Of a stretch of DNA of 64,000 bases, positions 33,629-42,362 are shown in pieces. The DNA comes from Streptomyces sp. CB01249 (GTDB lineage Bacteria; Actinomycetota; Actinomycetes; Streptomycetales; Streptomycetaceae): assembly GCF_001905735.1 (NCBI RefSeq), contig NZ_LISW01000001.1, positions 613,947 through 677,946 of the forward strand, written 5' to 3'. The notes beneath the pieces are model-generated. The model had not been told where the DNA came from. It was given only the letters and a program-made list of their open reading frames with translations, and did no database searches. The first letter of the stretch is position 1; each line of letters opens with the position of its first letter. Both the position numbers and the translations under genes were made by a program.

Positions 33629-34816
33629 ATGACGTCCCCCACCAGCCGCCGCACCCTGCTCGGAGCCCTCCTGGCGGGCGGCGCCCTCGCCGCCGCCCCC
33701 AGCCTCCCGCGCTCCGCGCACCACCCCGCGCCCCGGCACCCCCACCACCCGCCGCACCCCGCCCGCCCCGCGGCCCTGAGCACCCGCACCCTCTACCTCG
33801 GCACCTACACCTCGACCAGCCCGGGCGGCACCGGTGTCGGCGTAGCCGCGTACGACCCCGAGACGGCGGGCATCACCGCCCGCACCGTCGTCACGGGCGT
33901 CGAGAACCCCTCGTACCTCGCCCTCCACCCCACGGGCGCCACGCTCTACGCGGTGGACGAGCAGCAGAACGGCGGCGTCACCGCGGTCGCCCTCGCCGAT
34001 GACGGCACCTTCAGCGTCCTCGGCACCCGGTCGACCGGCGGCGCCGGACCCTGTCACCTCTCGGTCCATCCGGGCGGGCGGTGGCTGCTCAGCGCCAACT
34101 ACACGTCCGGCAGCGTCGCCGTGCACCCGCTCGCCGAGGACGGGTCGGTGGGGGAGCGCACCGACCTGGTCGCCCACAGCTCGCCCGCCCCCGGACCCGG
34201 GCAGGACGGCCCGCACGCGCACCAGATCATCACCTCGCCCGACGGCGGCCATGTGCTCGCCGTCGACCTCGGGAACGACACGGTGTACACGTACCGGCTC
34301 GACGAGACGCAGGGCACCCTGGAACAGGTCTCGTACGCCGCGCTGCGGCCGGGCGCGGGACCCCGCCACCTCACCTTCCACCCCGACGGGCGCCACGCCT
34401 ACCTGGCCTGCGAGCTCGACAACACGGCGGTGGTCTGCGGTTACGACCCCGCTACGGGCGCGCTCACCCCGGGCGACCCGCAGTCCACCGGCACGGGGTC
34501 CGGCACCAGCTACCCCGCGCAGTTCCTGGTCACCGGCGACGGCCGGTTCGCCTACCTCGCGAACCGGGGGCACAACAGCATCACCCGGTACGCGATCGAG
34601 GACGGCGGGGCCGCGCTGCGCCTGCTCGACACCGTGCCCGTCGGCGGCGACTTCCCTCGGCACACCGCGTTCTCGCCGGACGGCACCCTGCTCTTCGCCG
34701 CCAACCAGAAGTCCGGCACGGTCACCGCCTTCCGGGTGGACACCGCATCGGGCTCCCTGACCTCGGCCGGAACCCCGTACGCGGCCCCGGCGGCCGTCTG
34801 CGTGCTGCCGGTGTAG
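33629..34816 (+). CDS. Tat-exported lactonase-family seven-bladed propeller
   Basis: A 395-residue protein of the YbhE/6-phosphogluconolactonase-like family, but exported. The N-terminus has a twin-arginine motif (SRRTLLGALLAGGAL), then a His/Pro-rich linker (~residues 28-48). The propeller begins TRTLYLGTYTS. Blades carry PSYLALHPTG, PCHLSVHPGG, HQIITSPDGG, PRHLTFHPDG and PRHTAFSPDG. Whether it hydrolyses a lactone outside the cell or acts on another ring ester is unknown. A weak GAGG site precedes the ATG. The window shows no partner gene. Confidence 0.88.
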   Translation: MTSPTSRRTLLGALLAGGALAAAPSLPRSAHHPAPRHPHHPPHPARPAALSTRTLYLGTYTSTSPGGTGVGVAAYDPETAGITARTVVTGVENPSYLALHPTGATLYAVDEQQNGGVTAVALADDGTFSVLGTRSTGGAGPCHLSVHPGGRWLLSANYTSGSVAVHPLAEDGSVGERTDLVAHSSPAPGPGQDGPHAHQIITSPDGGHVLAVDLGNDTVYTYRLDETQGTLEQVSYAALRPGAGPRHLTFHPDGRHAYLACELDNTAVVCGYDPATGALTPGDPQSTGTGSGTSYPAQFLVTGDGRFAYLANRGHNSITRYAIEDGGAALRLLDTVPVGGDFPRHTAFSPDGTLLFAANQKSGTVTAFRVDTASGSLTSAGTPYAAPAAVCVLPV

Positions 34817-34823
34817 GGCGCTA

Positions 34824-34986
34824 GGGTCTGTCCGGTGGATCAGGGTCGGGTAGGGCGCGGCGTCTGGTGCGGTGCATCGCAAGGCGCCGGAGCGTCCTCA
34901 TCGCGGAGCGATTAGGGCGGTTCGGCAACGCGGCGAGGTGCCGTGCCAGGCGTCGCGACCCCGGCCATGATCCACCGGACAGGCCC
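34824..34986. mobile_element. MITE-like element with TA target duplication
   Basis: About 163 bp with no gene. Terminal inverted repeats (34823-34842 and 34968-34987) match at 19 of 20 positions, starting GGGTCTGTCCGGTGGATCA. It is flanked on both sides by TA. TA duplication is the hallmark of the IS630/Tc1-mariner group. The same end sequence is, from memory, frequent between genes in Streptomyces. Inner pairing continues imperfectly, so it would also fold as a long hairpin. Confidence 0.7.
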
Positions 34987-35019
34987 TAAGGTCGAGCCCG
35001 AGCCGTATAGGGAGGCACC

Positions 35020-35271
35020 ATGCGCTTGAGAGTGGAGTTCACCACCGAGCCCTTCGATCTGGACGAGGCGCCCGCGCACGCGGTCGTGGCGCGCGAGGTC
35101 ATCCAGGGGGCAGGGCTGGACGCCGTCGACGTCGGCCCGTTCGGCAACACGGCGGAGGGCGGGGCCGACCAGGTGCTCACCGCCGTGGACAGCCTGCTGC
35201 GGCAGGCGCTGGCATCGGGTGCCACCCGGGTCTCGCTCCAGGTCAACGTCATAGGGGAGGACCCGAAGTGA
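35020..35271 (+). CDS. Thiamine-binding-like (MTH1187/DUF77-type) small protein
   Basis: An 83-residue ferredoxin-like protein: MRLRVEFTTEPFDL, VGPFGNTAEGGADQVLTAVDSLLRQALASGATRVSLQVNV. The G-x-x-G-N-T-x-E-G loop and the final strand match the thiamine-binding MTH1187/YkoF-like family. Binding of a thiamine-like ligand is inferred. Its stop overlaps the next start by ATGA, so ligand sensor and HTH protein are made together. Confidence 0.6.
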   Translation: MRLRVEFTTEPFDLDEAPAHAVVAREVIQGAGLDAVDVGPFGNTAEGGADQVLTAVDSLLRQALASGATRVSLQVNVIGEDPK

Positions 35272-35645
35272 CCGGACCGGTGGACCACCCTCTCGTCAGC
35301 GCCGTGAAGCCGCTCGTGGACGCCATGGGGGCCGAGCTCGTCGGCCCCGGTGAGGCGCACCCCGATGACGTGGTGCTGGCCTGGGAGGGCGAGGACGTCG
35401 TGGCGGTCCGGCTGCCCCAGCTCTCGGAGTCGCTGGACCACATCCTGGCCGCGATGGAGCGCCGGCACGGCATGCCGCTGGCCGAGCTGGACCGCAAGGC
35501 CAAGCAGGAGGCGGTCCGGCTCCTGGAGGCACGCGGTGCCTTCTCCGTACGCCATGGGGTCGAGACCGTGGCGGGGGCGCTGGGCGTCTCCCGGTTCACC
35601 GTTTACAACTACCTGAACCGCGAGAACGGGGCCAAGAGCGGGTAG
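35268..35645 (+). CDS. DauR/YheO-type helix-turn-helix protein
   Basis: A 125-residue protein. The C-terminal half, MERRHGMPLAELDRKAKQEAVRLLEARGAFSVRHGVETVA then GALGVSRFTVYNYLNR, is the HTH_22 domain found at the end of YheO/DauR regulators. The N-terminal ~60 residues replace the usual PAS-like YheO domain and are short. Coupled by ATGA to the thiamine-binding-like protein, and immediately upstream of uraD but separated by a terminator. A candidate regulator of purine genes. Confidence 0.8.
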   Translation: MTGPVDHPLVSAVKPLVDAMGAELVGPGEAHPDDVVLAWEGEDVVAVRLPQLSESLDHILAAMERRHGMPLAELDRKAKQEAVRLLEARGAFSVRHGVETVAGALGVSRFTVYNYLNRENGAKSG

Positions 35646-35687
35646 TTGGACCACGCACGTACCGGCTGCCGATGCATGATCGATCAA

Positions 35688-35720
35688 GCCGCCGCCCAGG
35701 TCACCGGGCGGCGGCTTTTT
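35688..35720 (+). terminator. Rho-independent terminator
   Basis: GCCGCCGCCC (35688-35697) pairs with GGGCGGCGGC (35706-35715), followed by five T. The clearest intrinsic terminator in the window; it ends the HTH operon just before the uraD promoter. Confidence 0.92.
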
Positions 35721-35730
35721 CTGTATACGG

Positions 35731-35775
35731 AATTTCAACAAACTGTTGACGTCGTGTTGCGGAGGGCGTTAGCTA
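35731..35775 (+). promoter_or_regulatory. uraD-uraH-uricase promoter with TCAACAAAC-NN-TTGA element
   Basis: TCAACAAACTGTTGA (35735-35749) overlaps -35 TTGACG (35746-35751); 18-base spacer; -10 TAGCTA (35770-35775). The 21 bases 35731-35751 are identical to the catalase promoter, and 13 of the core 15 match the aceB promoter. Confidence 0.85.
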
Positions 35776-35822
35776 TCCGCAGCCCGACCAACGCACAGCG
35801 AAGAACAGCCACGGAGGCTCCC

Positions 35823-36332
35823 GTGACTTCGAGCTCCACGCCGGGCCTCGCCCGGTTCAACACCCAGGCGGACGCCGAGGCGGCCGCCGCACTGCACGAG
35901 GTGTGTGCCAGTGCGGCATGGGGACGAGCGATTCTCGCCCACCGCCCGTACGCCACCACCGAAGCCCTGCTCTCCGCGAGCGACACCGCCACGGCGGCAC
36001 TCGGCGCGGAGGACCTGGCCGAGGCCATGGCCGGTCACCCGCCGATCGGCCGCCCGAAGCCCGGGGACCCGACCTCCTCCCGCGAACAGCGGGGCATGGC
36101 CGGGGCCTCCGAGGAGCTCAAGGCCGAGATGCTCGAACTCAACCTGGCCTACCAGGAGCGGTTCGGACATGTCTTCCTGATCTGCGCCACCGGCGCCACC
36201 GGTGAGCAGATGCGCGACGCGGTGAAGTCCCGCATCGGGAACTCGCCCGAGCAGGAGCGGGGGATCGTGCGCACCGAACTGGGCAAGATCAACCGCATCC
36301 GCCTCACCCGCCTCGTCACGGAAGACGCGTAA
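35823..36332 (+). CDS. uraD: OHCU decarboxylase (ureidoimidazoline decarboxylase)
   Basis: A 169-residue all-helical protein that decarboxylates 2-oxo-4-hydroxy-4-carboxy-5-ureidoimidazoline to S-allantoin. The conserved AMAGHPPIGRP holds the catalytic His, SREQRGM follows, and FGHVFLICATG is the C-terminal signature. GTG start with GGAGG upstream. First gene of uraD-uraH-uricase with short spacings. Confidence 0.94.
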   Translation: MTSSSTPGLARFNTQADAEAAAALHEVCASAAWGRAILAHRPYATTEALLSASDTATAALGAEDLAEAMAGHPPIGRPKPGDPTSSREQRGMAGASEELKAEMLELNLAYQERFGHVFLICATGATGEQMRDAVKSRIGNSPEQERGIVRTELGKINRIRLTRLVTEDA

Positions 36333-36351
36333 CAGAAGGAGAGGGAAGGTC

Positions 36352-36744
36352 TTGAGCACCTTCGCCACCGCATCGGTGTCCACCCACATCCTGGACACCA
36401 GCATCGGCCGCCCCGCCGCCGATGTCGCCGTCTCGCTCGCCGCCCGCCGGGGCGCCGACGCCGAGTGGGTGACGCTCGGGGGCTCCGCGACCGACGCGGA
36501 CGGGCGCTGCAAGGACCTGCCGGCCCTGCCGGAGGGCACCACCCATGTACGGCTCGACTTCGAGACCGAGCCGTACTTCACAGCCAAGAAGCAAGCCGAG
36601 GCGCAGCAGGACGCCCCCCGCGTAAGGGACAGCGGCGCGTTCTTCCCCGAGGTGGCGATCACTTTCGCCGTCACCCCGGGCGAGCACTACCACGTACCGC
36701 TGCTGCTCAACCCGTTCGGCTACTCCGTATACCGAGGGAGCTAG
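36352..36744 (+). CDS. uraH: 5-hydroxyisourate hydrolase (transthyretin-like)
   Basis: A 130-residue transthyretin-related enzyme that opens the ring of 5-hydroxyisourate. STHILDTSIGRPA carries the first catalytic His; HYHVPLLLNPFGYSVYRGS ends with the diagnostic Y-R-G-S tetrapeptide. TTG start with a purine-rich ribosome-binding site (GGAGAGGGAAGG). Lies between uraD and uricase, 8 bases before the latter. Confidence 0.95.
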   Translation: MSTFATASVSTHILDTSIGRPAADVAVSLAARRGADAEWVTLGGSATDADGRCKDLPALPEGTTHVRLDFETEPYFTAKKQAEAQQDAPRVRDSGAFFPEVAITFAVTPGEHYHVPLLLNPFGYSVYRGS

Positions 36745-36751
36745 CAGACAC

Positions 36752-37675
36752 ATGCCCACGATTCTCGGCCAGAACCAGTACGGCAAAGCAGAGAACCGCG
36801 TCGTCAAGATCACGCGGGACGGCGACACCCACCACATCAAGGACCTGAACGTCTCGGTCGCGCTCTCCGGCGAGATGGACGACGTCCACTACTCCGGCTC
36901 CAACGCGCACGTCCTGCCCACGGACACCACCAAGAACACGGTGTTCGCGTTCGCCAAGGAGCACGGGATCGAGTCCGCCGAGCAGTTCGGCATCCACCTC
37001 GCCCGTCACTTCGTGACCTCGCAGGAGCCGATCAAGACGGCGCGCATCCGCATCGAGGAGTACGCCTGGGAGCGCATCGCCACCTCGGACGCCAACTCCC
37101 GCTTCATCGGGTCCGACGAGGTCAAGCACTCCTTCGTCCGCAAGAACCAGGAGATCCGCACCGCCCAGATCACCTTCGACGGTGAGAAGTGGCAGGTCAT
37201 CTCCGGGCTCAAGGACCTGACCGTGATGAACTCGACGAACTCCGAGTTCTGGGGCTACGTCAAGGACAAGTACACGACGCTCAAGGAGGCGTACGACCGC
37301 ATCCTCGCGACCGACGTCTCCGCCCGCTGGCGCTACAACTGGACCAGCGACGAGCAGCGCATGCCGAACTGGGAGAAGTCGTACGAGCAGGCGCGCAAGC
37401 ACATGCTGCACGCATTCGCCGAGACGTACTCGCTCTCGCTCCAGCAGACCCTGTACCAGATGGGTTCGCGCATCATCAACAACCGCAGCGAGGTCGATGA
37501 GATCCGCTTCTCGCTGCCGAACAACCACCACTTCCTTGTGGACTTGGAGCCGTTCGGCCTCAAGAACGACAACGAGGTGTACTTCGCGGCCGACCGTCCG
37601 TACGGGCTCATCGAGGGCACCGTGCTCCGGGACGGTGTCGAGCCGCAGATCCCGGTCGACATGACCAACCTCTGA
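36752..37675 (+). CDS. pucL: Urate oxidase (uricase)
   Basis: A 307-residue two-T-fold enzyme that oxidises urate with O2 to 5-hydroxyisourate plus hydrogen peroxide, needing no cofactor. Visible are GQNQYGKAENRVVKI (active-site Lys region), HVLPTDTTKNTVFAF (the Thr/His charge relay), and FSLPNNHHFLVDLEPFGLKNDNEVYFAADRPYG (the C-terminal motif region). The peroxide product explains the shared promoter element with catalase. Confidence 0.97.
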   Translation: MPTILGQNQYGKAENRVVKITRDGDTHHIKDLNVSVALSGEMDDVHYSGSNAHVLPTDTTKNTVFAFAKEHGIESAEQFGIHLARHFVTSQEPIKTARIRIEEYAWERIATSDANSRFIGSDEVKHSFVRKNQEIRTAQITFDGEKWQVISGLKDLTVMNSTNSEFWGYVKDKYTTLKEAYDRILATDVSARWRYNWTSDEQRMPNWEKSYEQARKHMLHAFAETYSLSLQQTLYQMGSRIINNRSEVDEIRFSLPNNHHFLVDLEPFGLKNDNEVYFAADRPYGLIEGTVLRDGVEPQIPVDMTNL

Positions 37676-37742
37676 CGCGGCGCCGCGCCGGTGCCCGCCC
37701 GTTCCTCACGGACGGGCACCGGCCGGGCCGGAGGGAACCCTC

Positions 37743-39140
37743 ATGGCACAGCCAGCATCCGGGCCCGCGGAAGCAGAAGGCCCCTGTTCCACCCCGCCGG
37801 AGCGTGCGGTGCATCCGGTGGACGAGAAACTCACCCCCTCGCGGCTCCTGCCGGCCGCGCTCCAGCACATCGCCGCCATGTACGCGGGCGTCGTCACCCC
37901 TCCGCTGATCATCGGTCAGGCCGTCGGCCTGGACGCGGCGGGCATGACCCGGCTCATCGCGGCGAGCCTCCTCATCGCCGGCTGCGCCACCCTGCTCCAG
38001 ACCCTCGGCATCGGCGGCTTCGCAGGCAACCGGCTGCCGTTCGTCAACGCCGCGTCCTCCGCCGGGATCGCCCCGATGCTCGCCATCGCCGAGACCAGCG
38101 CGCCAGGACACCAACTCCCGGCGATCTACGGCGCGGTGCTCGTCGCCGGAGTGTTCTGCCTGGCCGTCGGGCCGTTCTTCGGCAGACTCCTGCGCTTCTT
38201 CCCGCCCCTGGTCACCGGCGTCGTCATCACCCTCATCGGGGTCACCCTGATGCCCGTACCGGTCTCCTGGGCGCAGGGCGGCGACAAGAACGCCACCGAC
38301 TTCGGCGACATGAAGTACCTCGCGCTCGCCGCGTTCACCCTCGTCGTGATCCTGCTGATCCAGCGCTTCGGCCGGGGCTTCCTGCGCCAAGTCGCGCTGC
38401 TGATGGGCCTGTTGGTCGGCACACTGGCCGCTGTGCCGTTCGGCCTCGCCGACTTCTCCGCGCTGCGCGACGCACCGCTCGCGGCCGTGCCGACCCCGTT
38501 CGCCTTCGGCGCGCCGGAGTTCCAGCCGGCCGCCATTCTCTCGCTGTGCATCGTGATGCTCGTCCTTATGACGGAGTCGTCCGCCGGGATGCTGGCCGTC
38601 GGTGAGATCTGCGACCGCCGCACCGACGGACGCACCCTCACCCGCGGGCTGCGCACCGACGGCCTCGCCACGCTCATCGGCCCCGTCTTCGGCGGCTTCC
38701 CCACCAGCGCCTTCGCGCAGAACGTGGGCGTCGTCTCGCTGACCAAGGTCCGCAGCCGTTACGTCGTCGCCGCGGCCGGAGGCGCCCTGCTGGTCCTCGG
38801 GCTCTTCCCGGTGCTCGGCGCGGTCGTCTCGCTCGTCCCGATGCCCGTCCTCGGCGGCGCCGGCATCGTCCTCTTCGGCTCGATCGCCGTCAGCGGCATC
38901 CGTACGCTCTCCGAAGCCGGCCTGGACGACAGCTCCAACATCATCCTGGTCGCCGTGGCCCTCGGCGCGGGCATCGTCCCGCTCGCCGCGCCCGGGTTCT
39001 ACGCCGACTTCCCGTCCTGGGCCCAGACCGTCCTGGGCTCCGGAATCAGTGCGGGAGCGCTCGTCGCGGTCCTGCTCAACCTGTTCTTCCACCATCTCGG
39101 CACCCACGGCCGCACCGCCGTGGCACTCAAATCCTCCTAG
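37743..39140 (+). CDS. Uracil/xanthine-type nucleobase permease (NCS2)
   Basis: A 465-residue NCS2-family transporter with about 12-14 membrane segments. ALQHIAAMYAGVVTPPLIIG at the N-terminus and SSAGIAP in TM3 are present. The NCS2 signature region TESSAGMLAVGEI, with PTSAFAQNVGVVSLTKVRSR, forms the substrate site. Probably imports urate or xanthine, judging by its place 67 bases after uricase. Confidence 0.93.
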   Translation: MAQPASGPAEAEGPCSTPPERAVHPVDEKLTPSRLLPAALQHIAAMYAGVVTPPLIIGQAVGLDAAGMTRLIAASLLIAGCATLLQTLGIGGFAGNRLPFVNAASSAGIAPMLAIAETSAPGHQLPAIYGAVLVAGVFCLAVGPFFGRLLRFFPPLVTGVVITLIGVTLMPVPVSWAQGGDKNATDFGDMKYLALAAFTLVVILLIQRFGRGFLRQVALLMGLLVGTLAAVPFGLADFSALRDAPLAAVPTPFAFGAPEFQPAAILSLCIVMLVLMTESSAGMLAVGEICDRRTDGRTLTRGLRTDGLATLIGPVFGGFPTSAFAQNVGVVSLTKVRSRYVVAAAGGALLVLGLFPVLGAVVSLVPMPVLGGAGIVLFGSIAVSGIRTLSEAGLDDSSNIILVAVALGAGIVPLAAPGFYADFPSWAQTVLGSGISAGALVAVLLNLFFHHLGTHGRTAVALKSS

Positions 39141-39182
39141 GGTCCTGCCGTGCCCACATCCCGCATGAGAGAAGGAAGCACC

Positions 39183-40580
39183 ATGGCAGCACCGGCAGCC
39201 CCCGACCGGGTGGAGCGCATCGTCATCGAGAACTGCTCGATCGCGACCGTCGACGCCGCCGACACCGAGTACGCCTCGGGCTATGTCGTCGTCGCCGGGA
39301 ACCGCATCGAGTCCGTCGGCGCCGGCCGGGCACCCGAGGGCCTGGAGAACGTCGTACGCCGGATCGACGGAACCGGCCACCTGGCCACCCCCGGCCTGAT
39401 CAACACGCACCACCACTTCTACCAGTGGATCACCCGGGGCCTCGCCACGGACCACAACCTCTTCAACTGGCTGGTCGCGCTGTACCCGACGTGGGCGCGT
39501 ATCGACGAGCCGATGGCCCGCGCCGCCGCTCAGGGCTCGCTCGCCATGATGGCGCTCGGCGGCGTCACCACCGCGATGGACCACCACTACGTCTTCCCGA
39601 AGGGCTCCGGCGACCTGTCCGGCGCCATCATCGGGGCCGCCCGCGACATGGGCGTACGCTTCACCCTCGCCCGGGGCTCCATGGACCGCAGCGAGAAGGA
39701 CGGCGGGCTGCCCCCGGACTTCGCCGTGGAGACCCTGGAAGGCGCGCTCGCCGCCACCGAGGCGACCGTCGACGCCCACCACGACGCCTCCTTCGACGCG
39801 ATGACCCAGGTCGCCGTCGCGCCCTGCTCGCCCTTCTCCGTGTCCACCGAACTCATGCGCCAGGGAGCCGAACTGGCCCGGCGCAAGGGCGTGCGGCTGC
39901 ACACCCACGGCTCGGAGACCGTGGAGGAGGAGAAGTTCTGCCACGAGCTGTTCGGCATGGGCCCGACCGACTACTTCGAGTCCACCGGCTGGCTCGGCGA
40001 GGACGTGTGGATGGCGCACTGCGTCCACATGAACGACTCCGACATCGCCGCCTTCGCCCGCACCGGCACCGGCGTCGCCCACTGCCCGTCCTCCAACGCC
40101 CGCCTCGCCGCAGGCATCGCCCGCGTCCCGGACATGCTCGCCGCAGGCGTCCCGGTCGGCCTCGGCGTCGACGGCACCGCGTCGAACGAGTCCGGCGAGC
40201 TCCACACCGAACTGCGCAACGCCCTCCTCATCAACCGCCTCGGCCCGCACCGCGAACGCGCCCTGAACGCCCGTCAGGCGCTGCGCCTCGGCACCTACGG
40301 CGGCGCCCAGGTCCTCGGTCGCGCCGCGCAGACCGGCTCGCTGGAGGCCGGCAAGCTCGCCGACCTGGTCCTGTGGAAGCTGGACACCCTCGCCCACGCC
40401 TCCATCGCCGACCCGGTCACCGCGCTCGTCTTCGGCGCCGCCGCCCCGGTCACCCTGTCGCTGGTCGACGGCAAGCCGGTCGTGGAGTCCGGCCGCCTGG
40501 TCACCGCCGACGAGGAGGCCATCGCCCGCGCCACCCGCGACGAGGCCCGCCGCCTCGCGCAGATCGCCGCCGGAGCCTGA
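39183..40580 (+). CDS. 8-oxoguanine/guanine-type deaminase (amidohydrolase)
   Basis: A 465-residue amidohydrolase-superfamily deaminase. Metal-binding H-x-H is in LINTHHHFYQW, later ligands are HTHGSET and WMAHCVHMND, and the catalytic Asp is in LGVDGTASNESGEL. The layout and sequence are closest to 8-oxoguanine deaminases, which convert 8-oxoguanine to urate. That would feed uricase directly; guanine deaminase is the alternative. ATG at 39183 after GAAGGAAG. Cotranscribed with the permease before it. Confidence 0.88.
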   Translation: MAAPAAPDRVERIVIENCSIATVDAADTEYASGYVVVAGNRIESVGAGRAPEGLENVVRRIDGTGHLATPGLINTHHHFYQWITRGLATDHNLFNWLVALYPTWARIDEPMARAAAQGSLAMMALGGVTTAMDHHYVFPKGSGDLSGAIIGAARDMGVRFTLARGSMDRSEKDGGLPPDFAVETLEGALAATEATVDAHHDASFDAMTQVAVAPCSPFSVSTELMRQGAELARRKGVRLHTHGSETVEEEKFCHELFGMGPTDYFESTGWLGEDVWMAHCVHMNDSDIAAFARTGTGVAHCPSSNARLAAGIARVPDMLAAGVPVGLGVDGTASNESGELHTELRNALLINRLGPHRERALNARQALRLGTYGGAQVLGRAAQTGSLEAGKLADLVLWKLDTLAHASIADPVTALVFGAAAPVTLSLVDGKPVVESGRLVTADEEAIARATRDEARRLAQIAAGA

Positions 40581-40600
40581 CGGCCCGGCGGCCCCTGAAA

Positions 40601-40710
40601 CGGCCGGACGAGGGGGACGGCCCTCGTCCCGGCCGCCGCGGACCCGAGCGGGGTCCGCGGCAACCGGTGCGGGAGGCGCGCCGCCCACGCGCACGCGCCT
40701 CCCGCACCGG
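40601..40710. repeat. Three consecutive hairpins between deaminase and permease genes
   Basis: Hairpin 1 (40601-40636) pairs GGACGAGGG with CCCTCGTCC plus CGGCC with GGCCG. Hairpin 2 (40635-40661) has a perfect 11-bp stem and 5-base loop. Hairpin 3 (40664-40680 with 40694-40710) has a perfect 17-bp stem. They occupy most of the 272-base gap and probably terminate or attenuate transcription; no T-tract. Confidence 0.75.
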
Positions 40711-40852
40711 CGACCCCGGCTGCCCGCACCAGCCGTTCGACCTGCCTCACCGCACCACCGCAGCAACGGGGCCCGGTCCGGCGGACCGGCCCCGGCACCA
40801 CCTCCCTGAACCCCACGTCACCGCCGACGTGTAACCGACCGGAGGAACCGCC

Positions 40853-42304
40853 GTGGCAGCTACGCCCAGGTTTCGCGACGACGCAAGTGCGACCCCCCAC
40901 AACGACGGTGTGCCGGAGACGGCCCCGTCCGACCGGAAGCATCCGGTCGATGAGACCCTCCCCCCGCTGAAGATGTTCACCAGCGGCCTCCAGCACGTGG
41001 CCGCGATGTACGCGGGCGTGGTGGCCCCGCCCATGATCGTGGGGCCCGCCGTGGGCCTCACCCCCAAGGAGACCGCGTTCCTGATGGGGGCGAGCCTGTT
41101 CACCGCGGGCATAGCCACCCTGCTCCAGACGCTCGGCTTCTGGCGGATAGGCGCCCGGCTGCCGTTCGTCAACGGCGTCTCGTTCGCCGGGGTGACCCCG
41201 ATGGTGGCGATCGGCAAGGACCGGGGGCACGACGGGATCGCCGTCATCTTCGGCGCGATCATCGTGGCGAGCCTCCTCGGCTTCGTCCTCGCGCCCTACT
41301 TCTGCAAACTGGTCCGCTTCTTCCCGCCCGTGGTCACCGGCACGGTCATCACCCTCATCGGTGTCTCGCTGCTGCCGGTCGCCTTCAACTGGTCCCAGGG
41401 CGGCAACGCGACCGCCCACGACTACGGGTCCACCACCAACATCACCATGGCGGCGGTCACCCTCGTCGTCGTGCTGGCCCTGCGCAAACTGCTGCGCGGC
41501 TTCCTCCAGCAGATCGCCATCCTGCTCGGCCTGATCATCGGCACGCTCATCGCGATCCCCGTCGGCATCACCGACTTCGGCGCCATCAAGAACGCGGACG
41601 CGATCGGCTTCCCCACCCCGTTCCACTTCGGTGCCCCGCAGTTCGAGATCGCCGCGATCGTTTCGATGAGCATCGTGATGCTGGTCTGTATGACCGAGTC
41701 CACGGCGGACATGCTGGCCCTCGGCAAGATCGTGGACCGCCCCGCCGACGAACGGACCATCGAGGGCGGGCTGCGCGCCGACACCCTGGGCAGCGCCATC
41801 AGCCCGCTGTTCAACGGCTTCATGTGCAGCGCCTTCGCGCAGAACATCGGCCTGGTCGCGATGACCAAGGTGCGCAGCCGCTTCGTGGTCGCGGCCGGCG
41901 GCGGCATCCTGATCCTGCTCGGCCTGGTCCCGGTGGCCGCGTCCGTCATCGCGCTGGTGCCGCTGCCGGTGCTCGGCGGCGCGGGCATCGTGCTGTTCGG
42001 CTCGGTGGCCGCGAGCGGCATCCAGACCCTGGCCGGCGCCGCGCTGGAGAAGGGCGAGAACGCGCTGATCGTCGCGGCGGCCGTCGGGGTCGGGCTGATC
42101 CCGATCGCGGCGCCGGACTTCTACCACGCCTTCCCGAAGGACCTCCTGGTCGTCCTGGACTCCGGGATCTCGACGGGCTGCGTGGTGGCGATCGTCCTCA
42201 ACCTGGCCTTCAACCACCTCGGCCGCAAAGCGGAGCCGGAGGCGGCGGGGACCGCGCCCGGCGGCCACGACCCGGCGAAGGCGATGGAGGTGGCCGCGCA
42301 CTGA
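40853..42304 (+). CDS. Second uracil/xanthine-type nucleobase permease (NCS2)
   Basis: A 483-residue NCS2 transporter, clearly homologous to the one at 37743 (shared GLQHVAAMYAGVVAPPMIVG, CMTESTADMLALGKI, CSAFAQNIGLVAMTKVRSRF). The substrate-site QN-x-G motif is kept. It has a longer hydrophilic C-terminus. GTG start with a GGAGG ribosome-binding site. The pair probably divides xanthine, urate and related purines between them. Confidence 0.92.
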   Translation: MAATPRFRDDASATPHNDGVPETAPSDRKHPVDETLPPLKMFTSGLQHVAAMYAGVVAPPMIVGPAVGLTPKETAFLMGASLFTAGIATLLQTLGFWRIGARLPFVNGVSFAGVTPMVAIGKDRGHDGIAVIFGAIIVASLLGFVLAPYFCKLVRFFPPVVTGTVITLIGVSLLPVAFNWSQGGNATAHDYGSTTNITMAAVTLVVVLALRKLLRGFLQQIAILLGLIIGTLIAIPVGITDFGAIKNADAIGFPTPFHFGAPQFEIAAIVSMSIVMLVCMTESTADMLALGKIVDRPADERTIEGGLRADTLGSAISPLFNGFMCSAFAQNIGLVAMTKVRSRFVVAAGGGILILLGLVPVAASVIALVPLPVLGGAGIVLFGSVAASGIQTLAGAALEKGENALIVAAAVGVGLIPIAAPDFYHAFPKDLLVVLDSGISTGCVVAIVLNLAFNHLGRKAEPEAAGTAPGGHDPAKAMEVAAH

Positions 42305-42321
42305 CGTACAGTCAGCGAGCC

Positions 42322-42354
42322 GTGGCGCGTACGGGGGTTGGCCGTACGCGCCAC
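42322..42354 (+). terminator. Terminator after the second permease
   Basis: A perfect 12-bp stem (42322-42333 with 42343-42354) with a 9-base loop between convergent permease and chitosanase genes. Probably bidirectional. Confidence 0.75.
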
Positions 42355-42362
42355 AGCCGGTC

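Noticed and set aside
37608..40766. Very long minus-strand frame opposite the permease and deaminase genes
   Set aside because: It spans several real plus-strand genes and is highly repetitive in Gly/Asp/Glu/Arg, the usual GC-skew artefact.
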